A DNA stretch of 64,000 bases, from positions 75,951,689 to 76,015,688 of the forward strand of contig NC_044571.1 of assembly GCF_901933205.1 (NCBI RefSeq). The letters run 5' to 3'. The notes under the pieces were generated by a model that worked only from the letters and a program-made list of their open reading frames with translations, was not told the DNA's origin and ran no database searches. The translations under genes and the position numbers were made by a program. Below, in pieces: positions 51,701 to 60,775 of the stretch (position 1 is its first letter; each line of letters begins with the position of its first letter). Source of the stretch: Camarhynchus parvulus (Eukaryota > Chordata > Aves > Passeriformes > Thraupidae).

Positions 51701-54700
51701 GTATGACTTGCATTGTTTGAAGTCTTTCTTCATGCAGAGGCAATGCTGAGAGGGGAGAAAAAGAATAACCTGTTGGAATCATTTTGTCTTCTATTAAAGC
51801 AGTTCAGGAGCAATGGACAAGGATGCTGTATGTGTTTTTTAAAACAATCATAGAATCCTAGAATATCCTGAATTGAAAGTACCCACAAAAATCATCCAAG
51901 TCCAACTCCTGGCCCTTCCCAGGACAGGAGAGCCTGTACCTGAGAGCATCATCTAAACACTTCTTGAACTCAGACAGGCTTGGTGCAAGTCCTAATTTTT
52001 GATATTTTGAGATGGTTTTCCAGTCAGTTTTTGCCTCTTTAATTTAGTACAGTTTTACTAACCTTGAGTCCAGGTGTCACTTCAGAATCACCCAGCATAA
52101 GTTGTGGAGTAATCACTCTACATATCTGTTGAGTAAGACTTGTGCACCAGTATTGAAACCACTCTTTGTGCATGTGGAAATGTTTAACTGTTGCTCGGGG
52201 AAAAAAAAGCCCTACAGAAGTCTTGTAGTTCTTAGAACCTGTGTATTATATGTATATATATATATATGTATATATGTGTGTGTTGTATATATGTACAGAG
52301 ACCATAGTGTTTTCAACATATGAAACATTGTGAGGAAGACTATAGAGACTGAAGTTAGCCACATTGATATTTTCAGGTTATCATCTCCTCAGAGCCCTGC
52401 TGTCAACAGTAATCCTGTGACAAGGATGTAGTCCAGCAAAAATTAGTACTATGCCCATATCTCTAAACAAAATGTCCTTGGTATTGGGGGGCAAGTTGCC
52501 TGGCAACATGAAATGTCTTCTTTGTGTTATTGTAAGGGCCATAAGAACACCTTGTATATAAGCATTTCCTCTGACCTATTCCTCTCTGACTCATTTTGAA
52601 TGTCAGTTCTGGCTAAATCAGCAGATCTCTCACTGTTCACAATCTGCAGCTAAATGTGAAGCTGAAGAGAGACCTACCACTCCGTACATGTTCATTTTTA
52701 TCAAAGTCAGGATTTTACTCTGTCAAGTCCCCTTTAAGTGGATGATATTTCTGGTCCTCTGATTTCAGTCCATATTCAATTAGGAAGGATAATAGTCTAT
52801 GGTATGATATCATGGATTCCTATGTAACAGAAAATAGCTGCTAGTGCGTCTCTGTGAAAAAACTTCACTGCTTTGGGAAAAGGGCAGAGAAGGGCTTTTG
52901 TTCAGTGCAACTCTTTATAAACTGTAACAAGAGCCAGAGAAATATAGACCAGATATTTTTCTGGAGACTCTTCGTTGTCACCTCTTTTGTTTTAATGATT
53001 TTTATTTAATTTATTAGGTGGTCATTTCCAATTAGGCACTTCCAATTAGTCTTGGCTATTCATCTTTGATGCTCCATAAACAGCAAATAGAGACAACTCA
53101 AAAGGCAAAATCTTGGCCTCATGGCATTCCTAAATTTTTTGGCAGGTATTTCAGTGTGACTGGGATTTAGGCTTTAATATTTAGGCACTATTGAGCGGCC
53201 TTATCACATCCCTGTAATTAAAAACAGTTCTGTTCCTTTTTAACATTTTAGCTGAAGAGCTACTTCTCTTTTGATCACAGAATGACCACATAACGTTTCA
53301 TACATAAAATAACTGGACTAAAAACAGAGCTAAAAAGTCACATAGAAAAAATAAATTTTGGCAGAAAATTAGTCCACTGATTCTTATCATGTGGATGATT
53401 AGAGATTTCCCCTTTCAGAAACCTCTTAGGTAGTTTTTTGACAGTTAATATTCGTAAGTTATCTGAAAGTAGACAAAAGGCAAACCAGTAAACTTTATTA
53501 ATCACCTTTATGGCTTTAATAGTAGAGAGTTCAGATACTTGCCAAAGTGCTTGAGTTGTGGAGCCACTGGGGTCACTGGGAATAATCTGTGTGTAGTGTG
53601 GCTGCATTGAAATTTCCCAGGTGGCTGTAGAAAACAGGGAGAGAAGTTTGCCTTAGCTGTCCTGCATGGGTTTTGTGATTTAACATGTCACTGTGCATCA
53701 TGCAGTAGCAATGTCTGACTGCATGCATGCTGTTAAACCTCCTTGCAAATGTGAGATGAGGTGGAATAACTGCAACCTCCTCCATCGCTATTTACCATTT
53801 TGTTTTCCAAAATCTGAGCATACAAACATGATCCATGACTGTGGCTCAACGGATGAACAGCAGTTTATGAAACTGAAATCTTGCCTGGGCCCCAGATTTT
53901 AGGTAAGCTGCTGGTGAGAGTCCTCTGAGATGAGGTATTTTGGCTGTGCTCCTTGCCCTTCCTCACATATTTAGGGTAAAAGGGTAGAAATCTGTGTGCA
54001 GCCAGGGTAGGGGATTTGCTTTATTTGAGTACTGACTTTTATTTAACATGCTGAAATGATATGTAGATGGCTTTAGAGCAGAGTGCTCTTCAGTGAAGTG
54101 GCCTCTTAAGTGCATGAGTTAAAATATCCATGGGAGGTGAAGAGACTGCAAAATGTACAAGTATTCCCCTGGAGGGAATTCTGGGTTTGAAAGTAGACAA
54201 GTATCAGGCCTGTTTGGTACAATTCTTCCAAATTAAAGTGTGGCCTCTGTTAAGAAAATGTTGGATTCTGGTTAACAGTTTTCCTATATTTTGTTCCCTG
54301 CAAAATACAGAGTACTGTTGACAGGAGCCATTTTTCAAACTCCGGGCAAAAAAGTCAGGAGAACTTGTTCAGCTTGAACTGGCCTTCTTTAGGAGCAGGT
54401 GGAGAGCATGTTCTTTGAAAGATATTTGTTCAAATGCCTCCGTTCCAGGATCACTAACCTTAACCATAGGGCACAGAAAATTCCAAGAGAAGCTGAGTAA
54501 GCCTGTGAATTTTAGATTGTGCTTTGATAGTGACCTTTTAAATCATTCTGTAAACTGGAAATAGTGGTGTTTCACACAGAAAGGAAATGTACAGTGCACT
54601 TGAACAAGCAGATCACAGGAGGTCGTGGAAACAAAGACCACACAACCCAAGGGAGCAACTCCACTCTGGCCCACAGTCTTTATTTGTAAATGCCATGTGG

Positions 54701-57349
54701 TCTGGATGTCAAAGCACTTGACATGTCTGCTTTAAATAATTTGTCATGGTTGCTTTTAAAGTTCAGAGCACTTGTTCATGGCCTCTCTCGAAAACCCACA
54801 ATAAATATTATCATTGTAGATGAACTTGACATTCTTTGAAGTTGTTTTGATTCTAAAAATGGTAATAGAGCCTATGTTTTCCAAAATTAAGACTCTTGTA
54901 TGCTTATGGCAGAAAAAATATGTACAAATCCTTATTTTTTTTCCCACGTGAGATTCATATTTCCAGAATACTGCAGTAGGATGCACTTTCCTAGCACTTT
55001 CAGTGTGACTTTTCACAGGGAACTAAATTCCGAAAGGCAAACAAGATCAGGAGCTTGATTCTGCCTCATTAAACCCCCAAAACATTACAGCCAGGCTTAG
55101 AAGCAATATCATAGCTAAACACTAGGTAGTCCTTTGGTGGCAGGACCACTGATGGACCACTGCCCAGAGAATCAGTAGAGACAAGATAGTAACTGGTAGC
55201 AGAAGATGAAAGTTGGGAAACAAATCTGAATTTTCTTCCTTCTGGAGTGAAAAGTAACCTCAAGAGTCATTGAAGAGTAAAGTAGTCTGACGCCAGAAAG
55301 GATAATTGTGGGATGAGAACAGCTGGAAGAAAAAATAAAGTTATTGGTTTGGCAAATAGCAAAGCATTTAACATGTAGAAGTGGTTTTTTCCCCTAAGCC
55401 CAGCAGATAGAAAGGTCTAGGACTGGAAAGTTGAAGAGTGGGAAGAGTGATTGGAAAAGGCCCAGATAACAGATGATAACTTCATCTACAGCCTTTTTGT
55501 GACTTGTGACTACCAATACTTCCAGCCTCTCATACTGAACATTGAAAAGACAGGACCTCACTTGTGAGAAAGGCTTTAAAGTTACATATTTTTCTACATG
55601 TTCTCATTCAGAAGTTTATGCTCATGATGCTTAAATAGGAACATTATGTGTCACAGGAGGTTGACAGCACTACATTTTCTTGAGATAACTTAGTTTTATT
55701 CTTAGTAGTTTACTCTTATCCAATCTATTTTGCCATAAAACCACTCAAATTTCAAATATTAACTGAGAAAAAAGTTCTGGAGGCTATGGTCCCATTTTCC
55801 TAAGTAAATCCAAATGAAACATCAGTGCTAGGAGTGTCTGGATGAATCTTTTGCTTTTGCCTGTTTTGAACTAAATAACAAAGTTGTCTTGTTTCTTCTT
55901 ATTCTTAATTTGAGTATTAGAATTATTTTCTTAACTTTTTGTCCTTGTTTAGTTTTGCTTTTTATTTTTGTTTTGTTGAGATTCACTTAGAGAAATAATT
56001 CTATCCTTTTCTCTTGCTTTTGAAGGTATTACTGCTTTGTTTTGTATGAAAGATGCTGTACAGAATGAAGCCACTCTTTTGTATGGTTTCCTTGCTGGAA
56101 GAACCAGCCTGTCTCAGTCTGACCCAACGCTTCTGTCACGTGAGTCTAAATAATAAAAAAAGTGTAAGTTCAATTTATAAGGATTTTTACTTTAAATAGT
56201 GAAAGCAACTGCAGCTCATGCTCCGTTTTAGACACTAAACTGCCTTTCTGTATGCCTCAGTAAAAACAGCACTTACAGACAATATTTGCATCTTCCCTTA
56301 AGGGAGATAAAGGCTCTCCTTTATCTGAGGGAAGGAAAGCAGAGTTACGATATCCTCTTGGAAAAACAGCTGATAGAGTTGCAAACAGGTCAGATTGGCA
56401 TTCTGCAAGAAATTGTGGCAATGTTCCTCAAATGTGTACTTCTCCAGCTGAGATGTACTGATGTGACTGAAGTCACAGCCCCTCTTTCCTGCTGATGTTG
56501 CACTTAGCACTCCGTGCCTGGCTCTTGCTCAGCTCACTATCTGCTACTGAAACCCACTTGTTTTGCCTGCTCTCCCATGGCTGCTCCTTTTACTGCTTCT
56601 GAACACTGTTTCTGTCTTTGTTTCTTGTCACTGTTTTGCTGTTGCTATTCCCAGTTATCCAAACACATCTCAGCACTGCAAGATTTCTTCTCCCCTTCTC
56701 CCCTGAGGTACAGCTGCATCAGCTGTGGGTCACGGCATAAGTCTGTGAGCTCTACCCCAAACCTTGTGATTTTAAAACCCCAAATCCAAGTTTCAACAAA
56801 TAAAATTAGTTTCATTTTGTATGAAACTAATCCCTGTCTCTGTTTATAAAGCCACTTATGTCTGAATTAAATTTGCTTGATTCCCTCTACAGTTAAAGCA
56901 GAAGTAACTACTGAAGAGCAGGATTCATCTCATTCTGATAATGATGCTTAAAGTAGGTCAGGCAAACTTCACCAAATGCATGTTTCATATGATGGGGCTC
57001 CCAAAGTGATTTTCTCAGATGTTGACATCTTTGCTTTATATCTCTAAATCTAGATAAGAAGTAGGAGGGTATTATAGCAGAAGAAGAAGAGTCAGGAGGG
57101 TACTATAGTGAAGTATCCTGTTATTTTTCTCACAGTGGAAGATTACTAGCAAACAGAATGAGGGTTCTTGCCTAGATGGGCATTTTGTTGACTCAGTACA
57201 GCCAACCCATGTTCCAATGTAAGCCCATCTTTTAAGCCTAAAATGACTTTTATGGTATATATTTGCAAAAGTGGTGGCAGAGGTCTAAACTGAAAAATCA
57301 AAGTATGAGCTGAAATTTGCAGTCAGATACACTGCTGAGGAAGAATAAA
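30135..57349 (+). CDS. predicted spliced gene, divergent TCP-1/CCT (MKKS/BBS-type) chaperonin-like
   Basis: Series of small open exons on the plus strand: 30135-30182, 30279-30448, 31376-31512, 35365-35431, 37221-37289, 37425-37440 (micro, doubtful), 38037-38082, 39028-39092, 39656-39728, 40013-40068, 40743-40836, 41287-41330, 43431-43514, 51497-51601, 56026-56139, 56893-56951 (stop). Phases agree from the first exon to 40068 and again from 41287 to the stop. The two junctions around 40743-40836 do not fit, so small exons are missing there or the frame is broken. Peptides fall in the order of a group II chaperonin: GPSRLIK, a hydrophobic helix, RLGIDLPELL, LTTLILSSLGKYSSL (intermediate), LVSGVYLDQPGRR and INIHVDLNLLLG (apical). 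They resemble remembered human MKKS blocks (SRLGI/QRLGL, HVDLN/HVDLV). The GDGT motif is not recognisable. No start codon was found. Family assignment is inference. Confidence 0.45.
30279..30448 (+). CDS. chaperonin-like exon B
   Basis: Acceptor GTTGTCTCTGTATTAG, donor GTACTT. 56 codons without a stop, phase 0 to 2. Includes VGKFHGSAVALMKASNFVG and TTRSEPVSRSLS. It corresponds in position to the equatorial segment before the nucleotide loop. Confidence 0.45.
31376..31512 (+). CDS. chaperonin-like exon C (loop where GDGT would be)
   Basis: Acceptor CCCATTCCCAAACCAG, donor GTGTTC. 45 codons open, phase 2 to 1. Reads SQQRQSLGMGFVGFLLVQLY and EEVLETCNPISRLGIDLP. The GMGF occupies the place of the chaperonin GDGT nucleotide motif before a long hydrophobic helix. 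Human MKKS also lacks GDGT. Confidence 0.5.
32251..32265 (+). promoter_or_regulatory. CTCF-like motif
   Basis: CCGCTAGGGGGCGCC fits the CTCF core consensus (CCNNNAGGGGGCGC) almost perfectly. It lies in a short GC-rich stretch (about 32160-32290) directly upstream of a TTCCC array and downstream of ANGPTL5. Binding is inferred, not shown. Confidence 0.6.
32287..32437. repeat. (TTCCC)28 pentanucleotide microsatellite
   Basis: 28 perfect TTCCC units at 32291-32430, with degenerate edges. The minus strand is GGGAA repeated, which meets the pattern for G-quadruplexes (runs of three G with two-base loops). The minus-strand open frame over it (Gly-Arg-Glu-Gly-Lys repeats) is an artefact of the five-base period. 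Confidence 0.97.
32790..33010 (-). repeat. CR1 LINE, minus orientation
   Basis: Contains 'caggtccaccactaaaccatg', 'ccaatgcttgaccaccctttc' and 'aatatccaatctaaacctcac', the reverse complement of CR1 3' sequence, with an internal gap relative to the usual copy. Confidence 0.8.
33011..34350. other. intronic sequence, no feature recognised
   Basis: The first 350 bases are mixed repeat-like sequence with short open frames. From 33.65 kb on the DNA is AT-rich. Nothing with splice-flanked coding character was found. Confidence 0.4.
34355..34900 (+). mobile_element. ERVL-type leader fragment
   Basis: The sequence 'ggtagtgagaggtctgcactacgg ... ctggaagcttcccccatgtcc ... gcctctgggataatg ... cctgtgggagaccccacact' (shortened) resembles the untranslated leader that follows the LTR in avian ERVL elements, as I remember it. 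No LTR and no intact viral gene is attached. It is an old, broken copy. The open frames here are remnants of it. Confidence 0.55.
35365..35431 (+). CDS. chaperonin-like exon D
   Basis: Very good acceptor (CTTTTTCTACATCACTTAC-type tract then AG at 35363-35364) and donor GTATAG. Phase 1 to 2. Reads ELLKTVIVGMDLLADAVNVI. Joined to exon C it gives RLGIDLPELLKTVIVGMDLL, comparable with RLGLTPTTVIRLNKHLL of human MKKS as remembered. Confidence 0.5.
35538..35592 (+). repeat. two-copy 33-bp direct repeat
   Basis: ATGCATCATGTAGCCAAATG at 35538 recurs 33 bp later as ATGCATCATTGAGCCAAATG. Small local duplication with no known role. Confidence 0.8.
36440..36960. other. moderately GC-rich block, unassigned
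   Basis: Open frames on both strands (36476-36946 minus, 36645-36953 plus) but no exon borders or recognised protein. Probably an old repeat. I cannot name the family. Confidence 0.35.
37221..37289 (+). CDS. chaperonin-like exon E
   Basis: Acceptor TTTCTAGTCTCAG, donor GTGAAA. Phase 2 to 2. Reads SLSIKAGSCEREKMEMLSGE then TSH. It leads into the predicted intermediate domain. Confidence 0.4.
37425..37440 (+). CDS. possible 16-bp micro-exon
   Basis: GATTGACATCATGATG lies between CCACCTTAG and GTGAAA. Its 16 bases change phase 2 to phase 0, exactly what is needed to join exons E and F in one frame (R-IDIMM). So small a match to the splice consensus can occur by chance. Confidence 0.2.
38037..38082 (+). 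CDS. chaperonin-like exon F (intermediate domain)
   Basis: Acceptor TTTTCTTACACAAACAG, donor GTCTCA (weak). Phase 0 to 1. Reads LTTLILSSLGKYSSL. Chaperonins carry a related helix here (pattern L..L..SSL.SK; LLCLVRSILTSK in human MKKS as remembered). Confidence 0.4.
38685..38708. repeat. poly-A run
   Basis: Uninterrupted run of about two dozen A. It may be the tail of an old retrocopy, but nothing recognisable precedes it. Confidence 0.85.
39028..39092 (+). CDS. chaperonin-like exon G
   Basis: Acceptor CATATTCTCTTTCCAG, donor GTAATT. Phase 1 to 0. With exon F it gives SSLDADSYSGPDVLTLLHSS then LFCLI, which continues the intermediate-domain helix pair. Confidence 0.4.
39656..39728 (+). CDS. 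chaperonin-like exon H (apical domain entry)
   Basis: Strong acceptor CTCCCTCCTGTGCTTTTAG, donor GTGAGG. Phase 0 to 1. Reads RGSLVSGVYLDQPGRRVVEA then RGEK. The pattern xxLVxGVxLDxP is the typical entry to the apical domain in group II chaperonins (the 'GVL/GIL' strand). This is one of the better pieces of evidence for the family. Confidence 0.5.
40013..40068 (+). CDS. chaperonin-like exon I
   Basis: Acceptor CTTGTATTTCAG, donor GTATAA. Phase 1 to 0. Reads ELGHPRDCPVLNICCVWQ. The strand CPVLNICC falls where MKKS has LKVALFC. Confidence 0.4.
40743..40836 (+). CDS. chaperonin-like exon J
   Basis: Acceptor ATCCACTGTATTCAG, donor GTCCTT. 31 open codons, but phase 2 at its start, which does not match exon I (phase 0). 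Reads QGTMLLTGCFNNVQESLAHC then VWNLQKDPPVQ. Human MKKS has [20 protein letters not shown] in the same position, as remembered. Confidence 0.35.
41287..41330 (+). CDS. chaperonin-like exon K
   Basis: Acceptor CAACTTTTCTTATAAG, donor GTCAGC. Phase 2 to 1, which does not match exon J's phase-0 end. Reads RVLINIHVDLNLLLG. Human MKKS has LISDHVDLVLCQ here. This is the core apical strand of the fold. Confidence 0.4.
41892..42141 (-). CDS. unidentified terminal exon or ORF, antisense
   Basis: 82 codons plus TAA on the minus strand. It can begin at an AG acceptor (AAATAG) at 42142. The peptide is strongly protein-like and charged: IVDRLSKIYRSVRSSELLKE, KYLAHESDEDELVKVKSKK, TFEQAQWLLMERKFNFIRAQ, ending ILQLQEVQ. 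Composition suggests a helical, partly acidic nuclear or centrosomal-type protein end. It lies inside an intron of the predicted chaperonin-like gene, on the opposite strand. It could be the last exon of a minus-strand gene, or a fragment of a retrocopy. I do not recognise it. Confidence 0.45.
42669..42702. repeat. (TA)n microsatellite
   Basis: Pure TA repeat followed by TGTATGTGTG. Confidence 0.9.
42765..43005 (+). repeat. CR1 LINE, plus orientation
   Basis: Contains 'ttcaggttggatattacg', 'tgccaagggaagtgatcgag' and the terminal 'ggaggtcccttccaacctta', which are CR1 3' landmarks. Confidence 0.8.
43431..43514 (+). CDS. chaperonin-like exon L
   Basis: Excellent acceptor (GATCCCTCTTGCTCTTGCAG), weak donor GTGTCT. 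Phase 1 to 1. With exon K it reads LLLGTMVLCSIAEHVPVTFS then HHSLPLLKLLPS. The strand-helix pattern VPVTFSHHSLPLLKLL follows the chaperonin 'I.V......L..L' element. Confidence 0.4.
43515..51496. other. long intron of the predicted gene, no gene recognised
   Basis: AT-rich for the most part. Blocks richer in GC at 44.6-45.6, 47.2-47.95 and 49.1-49.6 kb have short open frames on both strands. They look like old repeats that I cannot name. A well-formed acceptor at 43791 (TTTTTGTCATTACTTTCAG) precedes 17 open codons (YKLREADPDFTAV...) and may mark a further small exon. Confidence 0.4.
51497..51601 (+). CDS. chaperonin-like exon M
   Basis: Acceptor after a long pyrimidine tract (ATTCATGGCTAAAAG), strong donor GTGAGC. 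Phase 1 to 1. Reads GFSWGQKTVFEKFIINSGAY then IPLLGYHSS. It is followed in frame by exon N. Confidence 0.5.
51848..52000 (-). repeat. CR1 LINE, minus orientation
   Basis: Reverse-complement CR1 tail: ATCATAGAATCCTAGAATAT, then 'atcatccaagtccaactcctggccc' and 'cttcttgaactcagacagg'. Confidence 0.82.
52249..52300. repeat. TA/TG-rich microsatellite
   Basis: Alternating TATATGTATATATA and TGTGTGTTGTATATA tracts. Confidence 0.85.
53506..53586 (-). CDS. possible minus-strand exon, unidentified
   Basis: 81 bp between CACACAG and GTGATT on the minus strand, phase 0 to 0. Reads IIPSDPSGSTTQALWQVSEL then STIKAIK. The pyrimidine tract is weak. It might belong with the segments at 57.4 and 41.9 kb. Confidence 0.22.
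56026..56139 (+). CDS. chaperonin-like exon N
   Basis: Textbook acceptor (CTCTTGCTTTTGAAG) and donor (CAC then GTGAGT). Phase 1 to 1. Reads ITALFCMKDAVQNEATLLYG then FLAGRTSLSQSDPTLLS. Placed at the end of the apical domain (MKKS ICSLLLC ... ELKLTCQ). Confidence 0.6.
56893..56951 (+). CDS. chaperonin-like terminal exon
   Basis: Strong acceptor GATTCCCTCTACAG. In phase with exon N. Reads LKAEVTTEEQDSSHSDNDA and stops (TAA 56949-56951). The acidic end is typical of a C-terminus. If this is the only 3' end, the protein stops after the apical domain and lacks the second equatorial half. Confidence 0.5.
56952..57349 (+). terminator. 3' UTR and AATAAA of the predicted gene
   Basis: AATAAA at 57344-57349, about 400 bases after the stop. 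No other canonical hexamer was noticed between. Confidence 0.4.
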
Positions 57350-57368
57350 GTCACACAAGCCCTCTACT

Positions 57369-57515
57369 TCATCCCTCTTCCTTGACAAAGAAGATTCTTT
57401 TTCTCTTCTGTCGTTTCCTAACTTGTTTTAAAGACTTTATTTCTGCTGTGGCACCTGTGTCACAGCTTGGTGTTACTTCCTCACTTCCAGCATAGAGCAG
57501 GAGGTCCAACAGTCC
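57369..57515 (-). CDS. unidentified minus-strand terminal exon
   Basis: Acceptor CTGTATTTTTATTCAAG, then 48 codons and TGA at the left end: GLLDLLLYAGSEEVTPSCDT, TGATAEIKSLKQVRKRQKRK, RIFFVKEEG. Basic C-terminus. The stop codon lies 20 bases beyond the AATAAA of the plus-strand prediction, so the two transcripts would converge tail to tail. Family not recognised. Confidence 0.38.
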   Translation of the reverse strand, partial: GLLDLLLYAGSEEVTPSCDTGATAEIKSLKQVRKRQKRKRIFFVKEEG

Positions 57516-58069
57516 CTTGAATAAAAATACAGATGTTAATACTATACGTAAAATGTAGAATTTTTTGACATAAATTACCATAATATTTATAATGTAGAAG
57601 AAAAGAAAAAGGAGGAAAAAACCCACAAAAATCAAGCACATATTAGTAATTTCTTCTTCTCTTAAAATCATGAACATACCAACTGAATAAAAATCAGGCC
57701 AAACAGAGAGGTTGATATCAGATGAATTTCGTGAAAGGAAGGAAATATGTAGTTATCCTAAATTTACAAAACCACTTTAAATGTTCTTATGAAGCCATGA
57801 TCTATTTTATTCAAATTGGATCCTATTTTCAGCTCATTTAAAATTCAACAATTCAGACAAATCAAACATATTTTGTCTGTCAGTGAATAGGGTGGAGATA
57901 ACAAAGAGAATGAGACAGCACTTTTATGGAGATGAGGGATAGAAAACTAAGTAAACCAAGTTTGCTGAGAAAGGATTTGACACTATATATGTGGTTTCTT
58001 GCTTATAAAGCAATAACATTGCTGTGACAAAGCCATGATTATAACCTGAAAGTAGTTTTGTCGGTAAAG

Positions 58070-59260
58070 CAGAAAGGCTGAGGCTGGGAGGCACCTCAGG
58101 AGATTGCCTAGTTCAATCACCTCTCTGAGAACAAGGTCTGCTAGAGAAGGTTGCTCATGTGCAACTGGGCTTTGAATACCTCCAAGAGGGGAGTCTTTAG
58201 AGACTCTCCAGGCAAAGCATTTCAGTATCTGACCACCCTCAGAGTGAATTTCTTTTTTCCTATCCTTATTGTTATTTTGTGTTTAATTTCATTTTGCGTC
58301 CATTACCTTTTGTCCTGTCACTGATCACCATGGGGAAGACTCTGGCTCTGCTTTCTTTACTCCCAGCATGAGGAATTTATATCCTTTGCTAAGATCCCCC
58401 CGGAGTCTTTGCCTGTCCAGGCTGAGCAGACCCATCTCTGTCTCCTTGTATGATGGATGCTTCAAGCCCTTAATGGCCTTCACTGACTCACTCCAGTATG
58501 TTCACGAATCTCTCTTGTACTGGGGAGCCCAGGTCCAGACATGTGAAACACCCCCCGTGGATCCCCTGATGGGGAGACCCCTAAAAAGTTCTGTGCCAGG
58601 ATTGAGAGGGACTTTTGGTTTTTTTGGTCTTCAGGTTGTTGTTTATTTTTTCTCTTATCAACAGTTCAGTACAACATCTACAAACCAGACTTAGCATACA
58701 GGGAGAAGGCACCAAAAGTCACAAGACACACAGGTTCAAGGTCTTTTAAAATTATTTTGTCCAATTAATTCTTAGAACATACTTTATTTCTACATTTTTA
58801 CCAATAACTAATTATTTAGTCACGCAATGTCTGCATTGCAGCTCTTTCTAACCAATCACTCTGTGCTACTAACACTGCAGAAAATGGAATAAATGAAGAA
58901 CAAGAAGGAGATCAGACAACATCCAAAATCCTCCATCTTGTCTCCTATCTACATCCATACTAAAACTCCAAAACTCTTAAGTTTTTCACCCTGTGATAAA
59001 CTATACTACTATCTATTTCACACACTCATAGGTTCCAATTCATCCCAAAGTCTTGGAAGTTTTCTTCATGGATGGAGGTTAAAAGCAGTGTTCTCTTGGG
59101 GATCAGGACTTCTCAGGACAGGCAGAGGAACATTCCCTGTGCCCTGGGTTCCAACACAGACATAGCATTCCAGGTGTGTCTCCCCAGTGCTGAATGGAGG
59201 GCAAGGATCACCTCTCTCCAGCTGCTGGTGATGCTCTGCCTGATGCAGCTCAGGACCTGG
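58070..59260 (-). repeat. CR1 LINE (minus) split by an LTR
   Basis: Reverse-complement CR1 runs from about 58070 ('gcacctcaggagattgcctag', 'ccattaccttttgtcctgtc', 'cctgtccaggctgagcagacc') to 'ggagcccaggtccagaca' at 58541. It resumes at 59163 with 'ttccaggtgtgtctccccag' and 'gcaaggatcacctctctcc'. The two parts are consecutive in CR1, so the LTR between them landed in an existing CR1. Confidence 0.85.
58536..59162 (-). mobile_element. solo ERVK-type LTR (58542-59156), TSD CAGACA
   Basis: 615 bp beginning TGTGAAACACC and ending GGTTCCAACA, flanked on both sides by the 6-bp duplication CAGACA (58536-58541, 59157-59162). Read on the minus strand it begins TGTTGGAACCC and has AATAAA close to its end, so it points leftward. 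TG...CA ends with a 6-bp duplication are the mark of beta-retroviral (ERVK) insertions. No viral gene is present. Confidence 0.9.
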
Positions 59261-59790
59261 TGCTCTTCTTTACCTCAAGGACTTTTCTGGCTCATGGGCA
59301 ACTTGTTCCTGCCAGGACTCACCAGGCCTGCAGTGCAAAGCTGCTTCCCAGCCAGCTGGCCCCTGGTTGGAGCTCCTGCTGTGCGAGTCTCCCTCTCTCG
59401 ACCAACGAGCAGAGATGCTGCTGATCCCTCCCTCAGGACAGCTGAGGCTGAAGGTCATGAGGCTGCAGGTCTCAGAGACGACCCAGCCACCCTCCTCCTC
59501 TTCACCCTGGGGCTCTGCAGGCTCCTGGCCTCCTCCTGCTGTGAGAGTTCCCTGTGGATGCTGTGGTTGCATCCTCTTTCCCAGCAGCAGCAGGCACATT
59601 GGTATTCCTCAAAGGGTTCCCAGGAGTCTCCCTGTGTCAGGAGAAGTTCCCAGAAGACAGACAGGATCTCAAATCACAGCCAGAAACCACTGCCTGGGCT
59701 GTGGTGTCTGCCAGCTGTGCTGTGGGGCTCTGTGGGACTGGAGGGAAGCAGCTGCTCTTGTGCCATGTTTTTTAGGAAAAAAAAGAAAAA
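59261..59790. other. GC-richer repeat-like block
   Basis: Open frames in several phases (up to 246 codons) but no exon borders. It probably continues the CR1 or an older repeat. It ends in an A-rich run at 59776-59793. Confidence 0.4.
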
Positions 59791-60688
59791 AAAGTGCATC
59801 AAGGAAAGCTAAACACAAACAGAGGAAGACAAATTATTCTTCTGTGGATAATAATATACACTTCTAAAAATACTTTCAGAGGTCTTATCAGTCCTTGAAA
59901 TTTCTGAGAATGTTTGGGAATATTGATATATGACTGTATTATTGTGTTAAAGGCCTCTGAACACTTTTCTCCTTGGAAAGGAGAGATCAGATTAAGTACT
60001 GTGGGTCCAGGAACTGTCAGTTCTCATAGTTGCTGCAAGTAAATTCTTAATGCAGTGTTGTGATAAAACTGAAGTGCTTTATTCTCCTTTATCATGTTGA
60101 TTTTAATAGTAAAATTTATCATGGAAAGCTTTAGTGAGAAGAGTCTTTTTTATTAGTTGAAATGAAAATCCAGATAATACCCAATAATTCTGAAGTGAAT
60201 TTTTCTAGAAGTTTCACCTCATGGGAAGTTTGGACATTTTATTTCAGTTTCTCTCAAAAGGAAATTTTGAAGAAATAAATAGGCATGCAGAACAGAAATT
60301 CCAGAATTTGGCCACTGTAACATTCTTTGAGATAAATGTTGTGATATTTCTTTCCTCTTCTGCCTATCCTACTAATTTAATGTCTCTTATCAAGTTACAT
60401 TTTGGTAATAAAGTCTGTACTGAGCAAGTAGATTTCAGTGTGTGCCCTAATGAGCTTCATGTGGGAGCAAAACCTCTGTGTTTGCAGAGTTGCTTGCATA
60501 GATCTAACATTTCTGGTTGTATCTTTCATGCTTGCTGAGTTTGAGCAGCATCACTTTATAAAGGTCCAGATTTTCCCTGCAGTCTCTTACAAAGACTGAA
60601 AACTAGTAGTTTAAATGCTTTCATGTGTAGCACACTTAGTGTTTTCTCCTTTCTGGGGAATAGCCAATCATAGTGAACCAATTTTCAG

Positions 60689-60775
60689 TTGATCTGGACA
60701 AGAAAACCATCAAAAACTTGGAGCAAATAGAACTGTGTTCCAAAGACATGTGGTATTACATTCTACAAATTGATG
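60689..60775 (+). CDS. possible further exon of the predicted gene
   Basis: Acceptor CCAATTTTCAG, donor GTAGCC. Phase 1 to 1, which fits exon N as an alternative to the terminal exon. Reads DLDKKTIKNLEQIELCSKDM then WYYILQID. Function unclear. Confidence 0.3.

Noticed and set aside
58368..59867. Several ORFs up to 246 codons
   Set aside because: They run across CR1, the ERVK LTR and repeat-like DNA; no continuous protein and no exon borders.
60221..60538. 105-codon plus-strand ORF after TTTATTTCAG
   Set aside because: Starts at a fair acceptor but the later codons look random, and the phase does not fit neighbouring predicted exons. Kept only as something to look at in RNA data.
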